Origin: Acetobacteraceae bacterium
GTDB lineage: Bacteria > Pseudomonadota > Alphaproteobacteria > Acetobacterales > Acetobacteraceae
Direction: 5' to 3'
Length of the DNA stretch: 33,767 bases
NCBI GenBank assembly: GCA_027449745.1
Contig: DAIDKZ010000190.1
Coordinates: 1-33,767 of the forward strand
Position numbers and translations under genes: made by a program. The notes beneath the pieces were generated by a model. It saw nothing but the letters and a program-made list of their open reading frames with translations, was not told where the DNA came from and did no database searches. Position 1 is the stretch's first letter, and every line of letters starts with the position of its first letter. Positions 15,547-22,686 of this stretch are shown one piece after another.

Positions 15547-16617
15547 ATGCCCGACGGCACCCGTCCCGACCAGCACGCGACGCTGCGCGATGCCGATGGC
15601 TTGATCGCGGCCGGCCTCGCCGCGCCGGACGAGCGCGCGGCGCTCACCGCGGTCGCCGCCCGCTACGCCATCGCCGTCCCGGCGGCCTTGGCGGCGCTCA
15701 TCGAGCATCCCGATGATCCGATTGCACGGCAATTCATCCCTGATCCGGCGGAGCTGGTGACCGCGGCGCACGAACACCCGGACCCGATCGCCGATGCGGC
15801 GCTGTCGCCGATCAAGGGCATCGTCCATCGCTACGCCGACCGGGTGCTGCTCAAGCCGCTCCTGGTCTGCCCGGTCTATTGCCGTTTCTGCTTCCGCCGC
15901 GAGCAGGTCGGGCCGGATGGCGGGCTGCTCACCGATGCCGAACTCGATGCCGCGTTCGGCTGGATCGCGGCGCGCCCAGCGATCCGCGAGGTGATCCTCT
16001 CCGGCGGCGACCCGCTGATGCTGTCCCCGCGCCGCCTCGGGCGCATCGTCGCCGCGCTGGCGGCGATTCCGCAGGTCGAGATCATCCGCGTCCACAGCCG
16101 CGTGCCGGTCGCGGATCCGGCGCGCATCAGCCCGGCACTGGTCGCCGCTCTGGCCACCGACAAGGCGCTGTTCGTGGTGCTGCATGCCAACCATGCGCGC
16201 GAGTTCACCGCCGCGGCAGAGGCGGCGATCCGGCGCATCCAGATGGCCGCGGTGCCAGTGCTCGGCCAGTCCGTGCTGCTGCGCGGCGTGAACGACAGCG
16301 CCACCGCGCTGGAGGCACTGTTTCGCGCCATGCTGCGGGCGCGGATCAAGCCATATTATCTGCACCAACTGGACCCTGCGCCCGGCACCGCGCGCTTCCA
16401 TGTGCCGATCGCCGAGGGACGCGCCCTGCTCGCCGCCCTCCGTGGCCGCGTCACCGGGCTGGCCTGGCCGACCTATGTGCTCGACATTCCTGGCGGCTTC
16501 GGCAAAGTTCCGGTCGGGCCGGACTATCTCGAACCCGATGACCAGGTCCGCGATCCGGCCGGGCTGCGGCACACCCTCGCCAGGCCCGCGCTTGCCCGGG
16601 CCAACACTTCGGTCTAG
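15547..16617 (+). CDS. epmB: EF-P (R)-beta-lysine supplier EpmB, radical-SAM lysine 2,3-aminomutase
   Basis: The 356-residue radical-SAM protein has the cluster motif CPVYCRFCFRRE with Cys108, Cys112 and Cys115, preceded by KGIVHRYADRVLL. SGGDPLM and HSRVPV are typical of lysine 2,3-aminomutase relatives. YYLHQLDPAPGTARF near the C-terminus contributes to PLP and substrate binding. It isomerises (S)-alpha-lysine to (R)-beta-lysine for EpmA. Its size and its place beside epmA and efp favour EpmB over catabolic KamA. The ATG at 15547 leaves 29 bases to the divergent epmA start. An ATG at 15502 is also in frame and has a GTGAGG nearby, but would overlap epmA, so the start is moderately certain. 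Confidence 0.88.
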   Translation: MPDGTRPDQHATLRDADGLIAAGLAAPDERAALTAVAARYAIAVPAALAALIEHPDDPIARQFIPDPAELVTAAHEHPDPIADAALSPIKGIVHRYADRVLLKPLLVCPVYCRFCFRREQVGPDGGLLTDAELDAAFGWIAARPAIREVILSGGDPLMLSPRRLGRIVAALAAIPQVEIIRVHSRVPVADPARISPALVAALATDKALFVVLHANHAREFTAAAEAAIRRIQMAAVPVLGQSVLLRGVNDSATALEALFRAMLRARIKPYYLHQLDPAPGTARFHVPIAEGRALLAALRGRVTGLAWPTYVLDIPGGFGKVPVGPDYLEPDDQVRDPAGLRHTLARPALARANTSV

Positions 16618-16654
16618 AAGCCCGCGTTCCCCACGAGCGCAGGTTTTTTCGGCA

Positions 16655-17221
16655 ATGAAGCAGCAGGCCAACCAGATCCGTGCCGGCCAGGTGATCGAGC
16701 ACGAAGGTCGCCGCTGGACCGTACTCAAGCAGCAGATCATCACGCCCGGCAAGGGCGGTGCATTCATCCAGGTCGAAATGCGCGACCTCAGGACCGGCAA
16801 CAAGACCAACGAGCGCTGGCGGACGGCCGATACCGTCGAGCGGCTGATGACCGACGAAAAGGAGGTCACCTACTCCTACGCGGATGGCGACAACATCGTG
16901 CTCATGGAGCCGGAGACCTTCGAGCAGATGGTGGTGCCGCTGGCCCTGCTCGGCGACGCCGCGCCGTTCCTGCAGGACAACATGCACCTCACCATCGATC
17001 TGGTGGAAGGCGAGCCGGTGGCCGTTCACCTGCCGCAGACGGTCGTTCTCGAGGTGACCGAGGCGGATCCGGTCGTCAAAGGCCAGACCGCCTCCTCCAG
17101 CTACAAGCCGGCGCGACTGTCCAACGGGGTCAAGACCATGGTACCGCCTTTCGTCGAGGCCGGGGAGCGCATCGTCGTACGCACCGAGGACGCCAGCTAC
17201 GTGGAGCGGGCCAAGGCCTGA
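16655..17221 (+). CDS. efp: Translation elongation factor P
   Basis: The 188-residue protein has the three-barrel EF-P layout, a KOW-like domain I (about 1-65) and two OB-type domains. The modification loop reads TPGKGGAF with Lys33 as the predicted beta-lysylation site, matching Lys34 of E. coli. The tail is somewhat degenerate compared with E. coli, but SYKPARLSNGVKTMVPPFVEAGERIVV is the standard domain III signature. EF-P binds next to the peptidyl-tRNA and rescues ribosomes stalled at polyproline motifs. It follows epmB by 37 bases, so the protein and its modifying enzymes are probably made together. The RBS before the ATG is weak. EpmC, the hydroxylase found in enterobacteria, is not in the window. 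Confidence 0.95.
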   Translation: MKQQANQIRAGQVIEHEGRRWTVLKQQIITPGKGGAFIQVEMRDLRTGNKTNERWRTADTVERLMTDEKEVTYSYADGDNIVLMEPETFEQMVVPLALLGDAAPFLQDNMHLTIDLVEGEPVAVHLPQTVVLEVTEADPVVKGQTASSSYKPARLSNGVKTMVPPFVEAGERIVVRTEDASYVERAKA

Positions 17222-17245
17222 GGCGGGTCCAGGGTTCGCGCCGCC

Positions 17246-18091
17246 ATGCCCCCGCAGCCCTCGGCGCATCTCGCGGTGATGCTGAACGCTGCGCAGAAGG
17301 CCGCGAAACGGCTGCTGCGCGACTTCGCCGAGGTCGAGCAGCTCCAGGTCAGCGTCAAGGGGCCGGGCGATTTCGTCTCCCAGGCGGACCTGCGCGCCGA
17401 AGCCATCCTGCGCGAGGAGCTCAACCGGGCGCGTCCCGGCTATGCCCTGCTGATGGAGGAATCCGGCGCCTCGGGCTCGGAGAAGTGGGCCTGGCGCTGG
17501 GTGGTGGACCCGCTCGACGGCACCACCAATTTCCTCCACGGCATTCCGCAGTGGGCGATCAGCATCGGGCTGGAGAAGCGCCTGCCGGACGGCGGTTCGG
17601 ATATCGTTGCCGGGCTGATCTATGCGCCGGCGATGGACGAGCTTTTCTGGGCGGAGAAGGGCGGCGGCGCCTTCCTCAATGATCGGCGGCTCAGGGTTTC
17701 GGCGCGGCGCGAGCTGAAGGACGCGGTGTTCGCCACCGGCATCCCCTTCGCCGCCGCCAGCGCCGCCCAGCGGCTCGCCTTTGCCCGCACGCTGGGGCTG
17801 CTGATGCCGCAGGTCGCGGGCATCCGGCGCTTCGGTGCGGCCGCGCTCGATCTCGCCTGGGTCGCCGCCGGCCGCTTCGACGGATTCTGGGAACTCGGCC
17901 TCAAGCCCTGGGATCTCACCGCCGGCGTTCTGCTCGTGCGCGAGGCGGGCGGCTTCGTGCATGCGCCCGAGACCGAGGATCCGCGCGACCCGCCGGGCCT
18001 GGTCGCGGCCAATCCGCATCTGTTCTCGCCGCTGCGCGCGGCGGTGACGGAAGGGCTGCACGCCGCCCGCGCCCAGACCACCGGCCTCTGA
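17246..18091 (+). CDS. suhB: Inositol monophosphatase family protein (SuhB-like)
   Basis: The 281-residue protein carries the three metal-binding motifs of the Mg2+-dependent, lithium-sensitive phosphatase fold. They are EESG near residue 71, DPLDGTTNF around 88-96, and a C-terminal KPWDLTAG. It dephosphorylates inositol 1-phosphate or similar sugar phosphates; SuhB also has roles in rRNA transcription in E. coli. The early KGPGDFVSQAD and IAGLIYAPAMDELFWAEKGGGAFLN segments are typical. The ATG at 17246 follows the efp stop by 24 bases, suggesting co-transcription. A second in-frame ATG lies at 17279. Substrate preference, for example inositol versus nucleotide phosphate such as PAP, is not resolved from sequence. 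Confidence 0.85.
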   Translation: MPPQPSAHLAVMLNAAQKAAKRLLRDFAEVEQLQVSVKGPGDFVSQADLRAEAILREELNRARPGYALLMEESGASGSEKWAWRWVVDPLDGTTNFLHGIPQWAISIGLEKRLPDGGSDIVAGLIYAPAMDELFWAEKGGGAFLNDRRLRVSARRELKDAVFATGIPFAAASAAQRLAFARTLGLLMPQVAGIRRFGAAALDLAWVAAGRFDGFWELGLKPWDLTAGVLLVREAGGFVHAPETEDPRDPPGLVAANPHLFSPLRAAVTEGLHAARAQTTGL

Positions 18092-18162
18092 GCCCCGCGC
18101 GGCCCGGCGACTTTCCGCCGCCCCCGCCGCGCAAGCCGATTACGGTCGGCTGGTTCTTGGGC

Positions 18163-18214
18163 CAGTGTCCTGCCCCTGAAATGCGCGTGCATTTCGGGGA
18201 TGAGCAGGCCACTG
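18163..18214. repeat. Long imperfect hairpin, first of two
   Basis: Outer arms CAGTGTCCTGC (18163-18173) and GCAGGCCACTG (18204-18214) pair with one mismatch. Inner arms CCCTGAAATGC (18174-18184) and GCATTTCGGGG (18189-18199) pair with one bulged or mismatched base around a GCGT loop. The structure occupies 52 bases in the 193-base gap after the phosphatase gene. It may be a terminator or part of an extragenic palindromic repeat. Confidence 0.6.
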
Positions 18215-18227
18215 AAAACAAAGAGCG

Positions 18228-18270
18228 AGTGCCCGGGAAATTCGTTTGCGAATTTCCGAATCAGGGCACT
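18228..18270. repeat. Long hairpin, second of two
   Basis: Outer arms AGTGCCC (18228-18234) and GGGCACT (18264-18270) and inner arms GGAAATTCG (18236-18244) and CGAATTTCC (18249-18257) pair perfectly around a TTTG loop, with an asymmetric internal loop between. It starts 13 bases after the first hairpin and ends 14 bases before the next gene's ATG, where it could affect translation start. Confidence 0.6.
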
Positions 18271-18284
18271 AGGGTGCGGCGGCA

Positions 18285-19073
18285 ATGCGCACCTCGCTCC
18301 TCATCCTGACGTTCATTCTCGCTGCCTCGGTACCCGCCGGTGCCGAGGTCACGGTCAATCCGGGCGCGCTCGACGCTCCCGTGGAAGCTGCGCCGCCATC
18401 GCCGTCGCAAGCCCAGCCGTCGCCCGCCCCTGGGCCGGCCAAGCCGGCGCGGCCGAAGCGCAAGGCGCCGGCGAAGAAGGACACCGCCCCGACGACCGCC
18501 AAGCCGGCCGCGCCCGCGACCCAGGAGCCGGTCGCGAAGGGGCCGGCGGCCACCGGCATCGTCGTGCCGCAGGCCGCGCCGCCGCCGGCCGAATTGCCGC
18601 CGGCCTTGCCGAACGAGGCGGCCCATCCGCCGGCCAAAGTGGTGCCGCCGCCCGTCGTCGCCGGCGCCGCCGGCGAGGCCACGCCGATCGCCTCCGGCGT
18701 CCGTGTCACCTTCGCGCCCGGCAGCGCCGACCTCAACCCGACGACGCAGGCGGCGCTCCAGCGGCTGGCTCATCAGTCCGCCACCGACAAGGAGGCGCGC
18801 TTCACCATCCTCGCCGCCGCCACCGGCGCCGCCGACGACCCCTCAACACCGCGCCGGCTCGCGCTCGCGCGCGGGCTCGCGGCGCGCGGCGTGCTGCTGG
18901 AACAGGGCATTCCGTCGCCGCATATCTATGTTCGCGTGCTGCCCCCGAGCGAGCCCGGGGCCGCGTCCGACCGGGTGGATGTGACCGTCGCCACCGCCAA
19001 CGCCGCCGTTCCGCCGCCGTCATCGACGTCCCCCGCCTCCACGCCATCCCCCGCTTCCACGCCATCGCAGTGA
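18285..19073 (+). CDS. Secreted protein with Pro/Ala-rich linker and OmpA-like C-terminal domain
   Basis: The 262-residue protein has a clear Sec signal peptide (MRTSLLILTFILAASVPAGA, cleavage before EVTV). A long region rich in Pro, Ala and Lys (about 28-130) looks like an extended linker that could cross the periplasm. Residues of about 135-235 (GVRVTFAPGSADLNPTTQAALQRLA, then RLALARGLAARGVLLEQGI) resemble the OmpA/MotB peptidoglycan-associating fold. It precedes the MotA-like gene by 12 bases. It probably acts in the same envelope complex, perhaps anchoring it to the cell wall. The specific function is unknown. A gene symbol is not justified. The ATG lies close behind a hairpin and lacks a strong RBS. 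Confidence 0.7.
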   Translation: MRTSLLILTFILAASVPAGAEVTVNPGALDAPVEAAPPSPSQAQPSPAPGPAKPARPKRKAPAKKDTAPTTAKPAAPATQEPVAKGPAATGIVVPQAAPPPAELPPALPNEAAHPPAKVVPPPVVAGAAGEATPIASGVRVTFAPGSADLNPTTQAALQRLAHQSATDKEARFTILAAATGAADDPSTPRRLALARGLAARGVLLEQGIPSPHIYVRVLPPSEPGAASDRVDVTVATANAAVPPPSSTSPASTPSPASTPSQ

Positions 19074-19085
19074 GATCGCCGCCCC

Positions 19086-20249
19086 ATGACCCGGCCGACC
19101 CCTTACCTGCTGCGCATGCTCATCTTCCTGGCCCTGGTCATCGGCGTCGGCGCGGCGCTCTCGCCGGCGCTGCGCGCGGCCTTTGCCAACAACCCGCCGC
19201 TCAATGCGCTGATCCTGATGGTGCTGCTGCTCGGCATCGTCTGGAACCTGCGCCAGGTGCTGCGGCTGTTCCGCGAGGTCTCCTGGGTCGAGGCGTTCCG
19301 TCAGGGCGCGACACGGGGCGCGGCGCTCTCGGCGCCGTCGCCGCGCCTGCTGGCGCCGACCGCGCAGATGCTGGCGGCGCGCGCCGGCAAGATGCGCGAG
19401 GGGGCGGACCGGGTCACGCTTTCGGCTCCGGCCATGCGCAGCCTGCTCGATTCCATCTCCAGCCGCCTCGACGAAAGCCGCGACCTGTCGCGCTACATGA
19501 CGGCGCTGCTGATCTTCCTCGGCCTGCTCGGCACTTTCTGGGGCCTGCTGCGCACCGTGAGCGCGGTGAGCGAGGTGATCTCCGGCATGTCGGTCGGCTC
19601 GGGTGATCTCAATACGCTGTTCGACCAGTTGAAGTCCGGCCTGGAGCGCCCCCTGGCCGGCATGGGCACGGCGTTCTCCACCTCCATGCTCGGCCTCGCC
19701 GGATCGCTCGTGCTCGGCTTTCTGGACCTCACCGCGGCCCAGGCGCAGAATCGGTTCTTCAACGAGCTGGAGGAGTGGCTGGCCGGGCTGACGCGACTCT
19801 CCTCCGGCGTGCTCGGCGGCGAAGGCGACGCGCCGGTGCCGGTCTATGTCCAGGCCCTGCTCGAACAGACCGCGGAAAATCTGGAGAATCTCCAGCACAT
19901 CCTGGCCCGCGGCGAGGAGGGGCGCGGCGTCGCCAATCAGGCGGTACTGGGCCTCACGGAGCGCATCTCGACGCTGTCGGACACGATGCGCGCGAGCCAG
20001 CAGCTCATGCTGCGCATCGCCGAATCGCAGGCGGCACTGGCGCCGGCCTTGCAGCGGCTGACCGAGGCACGCATGGAGCCGACGGCCGACGAAGTCGTGC
20101 GGGCGCATCTGCGCAACATCGAACTCTATCTGCAGCGGCTGCTGGCGGAGAGCGAGCAGGGCCGCGTGCAGAGCACGGCGGAACTGCGCAACGACATCCG
20201 CGTCCTCACCCGCACCATCGCCGCTTTGGCCGAAGAGTCGCAGAGGTAG
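19086..20249 (+). CDS. MotA/TolQ/ExbB-type proton channel protein
   Basis: The 387-residue inner-membrane protein has two N-terminal hydrophobic helices (about 10-30 and 38-58), then a cytoplasmic loop. A helix at about 138-160 (MTALLIFLGLLGTFWGLLRTVS) and another around 195-215 (GMGTAFSTSMLGLAGSLVLGF) are the signature TolQ/MotA proton-path helices. A long C-terminal tail of about 160 residues is helical and charged, longer than in MotA or TolQ. These proteins form pentameric channels around a MotB/ExbD-type partner and use the proton gradient to do work on the envelope. The partner is the next gene, 3 bases on. No other flagellar genes are present, so a motility role is not assumed. Confidence 0.8.
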   Translation: MTRPTPYLLRMLIFLALVIGVGAALSPALRAAFANNPPLNALILMVLLLGIVWNLRQVLRLFREVSWVEAFRQGATRGAALSAPSPRLLAPTAQMLAARAGKMREGADRVTLSAPAMRSLLDSISSRLDESRDLSRYMTALLIFLGLLGTFWGLLRTVSAVSEVISGMSVGSGDLNTLFDQLKSGLERPLAGMGTAFSTSMLGLAGSLVLGFLDLTAAQAQNRFFNELEEWLAGLTRLSSGVLGGEGDAPVPVYVQALLEQTAENLENLQHILARGEEGRGVANQAVLGLTERISTLSDTMRASQQLMLRIAESQAALAPALQRLTEARMEPTADEVVRAHLRNIELYLQRLLAESEQGRVQSTAELRNDIRVLTRTIAALAEESQR

Positions 20250-20252
20250 AAG

Positions 20253-21683
20253 ATGGCAACCGGTTCACGCGGGCGCAGCAGGGAAGAACCGCTCAACCCA
20301 TGGCCGGGCTATGTGGACGCCCTGTCCACGCTGCTCATGGTCATCATCTTCGTCCTTCTGGTCTTCGTCCTCGCGCAGGCGTTCCTCTCCGTCGTGCTCT
20401 CCGGGCGCAACAAGGCGCTCGACGTGCTGAACCACAAGGTCGCCGAACTGTCCGATCTGCTGTCGCTGGAGCGCGGCCACACGACGGATCTCAAGAGCTC
20501 GCTGGCCGGCCTCAACCGCGACCTCGCGGCGGCGAACGCGGCCAAGGACGCCCTCGCCCAGCAACTCGCCGCGCTGCGGGCCAATGTCGCCCAAGGCGAG
20601 GCAGAGCGCGCCGCACTCAAAGCCGAACGCGATTCCCTCGCCGCCCGGCTCTCGGACGCGGCGGCGCAGACCGCGTCCGCCGCCACCCGCGCCCAGGCGC
20701 TGCAAGCCCAGCTCGCCGAAGCCCTCGCGCGCGGCAATGCGTCCAGCCAGCAGAGCGCCGCCCTGGTCGGCCAGCTCGCCGATGCCAAGCGCGAGCTGGC
20801 CGATACGCAGCAGCGTCTGGCGGCCATGCGGGCGCAGATGGCCGAGCTCGACAAGACGGTGACCGCGGACAAGGCGACGATCGATGCCAAGCTCTCCGAT
20901 CTCGCCAAGCTCTCCGAGCAGGTGCAGGCGCTGACGGCGCTGCGTGACGAACTCGAACGCCAGGTGCAGGACGCAGCGGCGCGGGCGACGACGGAGCAGC
21001 AGCGCCGCGCCGCGACAGAGGCGGAGCTGGCCAACGAGAAGAAGTTTTCCGACAGCGCCCGCGCACAGATCGCGTTGCTCAACCAGCAGCTCGAACAGAT
21101 GCGCGCGCAGCTCAAGGACGTCGCCTCGGCACTCGACATCGCGGAGAAAGCTGGCCGCGACAAGGACGCGCAGATCGCCAATCTCGGACAGAAGCTGAAC
21201 GCAGCGCTCGCCGCCAAGGTCGAGGAGCTGCAGCGCTATCGCAGCGAGTTCTTCGGCAGGCTGCGCGACGTGCTTGCCAGCCAGAAGGGCATCCAGGTGG
21301 TCGGCGACAGGTTCGTCATCCAGAGCGAGGTCCTGTTTCCCACCGGCAGCGCCGACCTCACGCCCGCCGGCGTGACCGAGGTCAATGCGCTGGCCGGGAC
21401 GCTGAAGAAGATCAGCGGGGAAATTCCGCCCGACCTGCCCTGGGTGCTGCGTGTCGACGGGCACGCCGACAAGCAGCCGGTGGTCGGCGGCACCTTCGCC
21501 TCGAACTGGGAACTCTCCGCCCAGCGTGCGATCAATGTCGTGAAGCTGCTCGTGCTCGAAGGCGTGCCGCCGAACCATCTGGCGGCAACGGCGTTCGCCG
21601 AGTACGAGCCGATCGCGGCCGGCGACGCGCCGGAGGATTATGCCAAGAACCGCCGCATCGAGCTGCGCCTGACCGACCGCTGA
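20253..21683 (+). CDS. MotB-like protein with long coiled coil and OmpA domain
   Basis: The 476-residue protein has a single membrane helix near residues 24-48 (LSTLLMVIIFVLLVFVLAQAFL) preceded by WPGYVDA. Asp22 occupies the place of the proton-binding aspartate of MotB. Residues of about 55-330 are a heptad-rich, Ala/Gln/Glu/Leu-dominated coiled coil. The final 130 residues are an OmpA/MotB peptidoglycan-binding domain (VLFPTGSADLTPAGV, RVDGHADKQPV, ELSAQRAINVVKLL, NRRIELRLT). The coiled coil is much longer than in MotB, so the cell-wall domain could reach across or along the periplasm. It pairs with the upstream channel protein. The RBS AGAGG precedes the ATG by 6 bases. The biological role is unknown. 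Confidence 0.82.
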   Translation: MATGSRGRSREEPLNPWPGYVDALSTLLMVIIFVLLVFVLAQAFLSVVLSGRNKALDVLNHKVAELSDLLSLERGHTTDLKSSLAGLNRDLAAANAAKDALAQQLAALRANVAQGEAERAALKAERDSLAARLSDAAAQTASAATRAQALQAQLAEALARGNASSQQSAALVGQLADAKRELADTQQRLAAMRAQMAELDKTVTADKATIDAKLSDLAKLSEQVQALTALRDELERQVQDAAARATTEQQRRAATEAELANEKKFSDSARAQIALLNQQLEQMRAQLKDVASALDIAEKAGRDKDAQIANLGQKLNAALAAKVEELQRYRSEFFGRLRDVLASQKGIQVVGDRFVIQSEVLFPTGSADLTPAGVTEVNALAGTLKKISGEIPPDLPWVLRVDGHADKQPVVGGTFASNWELSAQRAINVVKLLVLEGVPPNHLAATAFAEYEPIAAGDAPEDYAKNRRIELRLTDR

Positions 21684-21746
21684 GCATGGTGGCGCGCGGC
21701 GCGCGGAGCCGGTATGGACAGGATGAGCCAGAGGGAGAAAACGCCG

Positions 21747-22679
21747 ATGTGGCAGCCGAGCCAGCGCTATCCGGATCCCGCCGTGCAGACACTGGATCCG
21801 CGATTCGAGCGGCTGCGCCTGCCGTTCGCGACCGTCGAGCGTCTCGCCGAGGGGTGTCGCTGGGCGGAGGGGCCGGTGTGGTTCGGCGACGGGCGGTTCC
21901 TGGTCTGGAGCGACATCCCCAACGACCGCATGCTGAAATGGGACGAGGAGACCGGCGCGGTCAGCCACTTCCGCAAGCCCGCCAACTACGCCAACGGCAA
22001 TACCCGCGACCGCCACGGGCGGCTGATCACGTGCGAGCATGATTCCCGGCGCGTCACCCGCACTGAATATGACGGCACGATCACCGTTCTGATCGATCGC
22101 TTCGAGGGCAAGCGGCTCAACTCGCCCAACGACGTGGTGGTGAAGTCCGACGGGTCGATCTGGTTCACAGATCCGCCCTTCGGCATCCGCAGCAACTACG
22201 AGGGCCATCTCGACACCGAAGAATTGCCGGGCAACGTCTATCGGCTCGCGCCCGACAGTCTGCGCCCGACGGTGGTCGCCGAAGGCATCAACTGCCCCAA
22301 CGGACTCTGCTTCTCGCCCGACGAATCGCTGCTCTACATCGTCGAATCGCGCTCCGTGCCGCGCTGCATCCGCGTCTTCGATGTCACCGGCGAGACCATC
22401 CGCAACGGCCGCATCTTCGTCGATGCCGGGCCGCAGGGCACGCCGGACGGCATACGCTGCGACATCGAAGGCAATGTCTGGGCCGGCTGGGGCATGAGCG
22501 AAGCGCTCGATGGCGTGCGCGTCTTCGCACCCGACGGAGCGCCGATCGGGCACATCGCCCTGCCGGAGCGTTGCGCCAACATCTGCTTCGGCGGCGCCAA
22601 GCGGAACCGGCTGTTCATGGCCGCGAGCCACTCGCTCTACGCGCTCTATGTCGCCACCCAGGGTGCCGCCGGTGGCTGA
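21747..22679 (+). CDS. SMP-30/gluconolactonase family sugar lactonase
   Basis: The 310-residue protein is a six-bladed beta-propeller of the SMP-30/gluconolactonase/LRE family. The divalent metal is expected to be held by Glu in WAEGPVW, Asn/Asp in NSPNDVVVKSDG and Asp in TPDGIRCD. NGNTRDRHGRLITCEHDSRR is typical of bacterial members. It hydrolyses an aldono-lactone to the aldonic acid. Possible starts are 21714, 21723 and 21747; I chose 21747 because GGGAG lies ten bases upstream and the family usually begins with a MWQP-like stretch. No signal peptide is seen, so it is cytoplasmic. A sugar-acid dehydratase follows eight bases later, which supports a lactone-to-acid-to-keto-acid route. Confidence 0.85.
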   Translation: MWQPSQRYPDPAVQTLDPRFERLRLPFATVERLAEGCRWAEGPVWFGDGRFLVWSDIPNDRMLKWDEETGAVSHFRKPANYANGNTRDRHGRLITCEHDSRRVTRTEYDGTITVLIDRFEGKRLNSPNDVVVKSDGSIWFTDPPFGIRSNYEGHLDTEELPGNVYRLAPDSLRPTVVAEGINCPNGLCFSPDESLLYIVESRSVPRCIRVFDVTGETIRNGRIFVDAGPQGTPDGIRCDIEGNVWAGWGMSEALDGVRVFAPDGAPIGHIALPERCANICFGGAKRNRLFMAASHSLYALYVATQGAAGG

Positions 22680-22686
22680 GGACGCA

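Noticed and set aside
19086-21683. Zorya-type anti-phage defence system (ZorA/ZorB resemblance)
   Set aside because: The MotA/MotB-like pair with long tails recalls ZorAB, but no ZorC, ZorD or ZorE effector genes follow, and neighbours are housekeeping metabolism genes.
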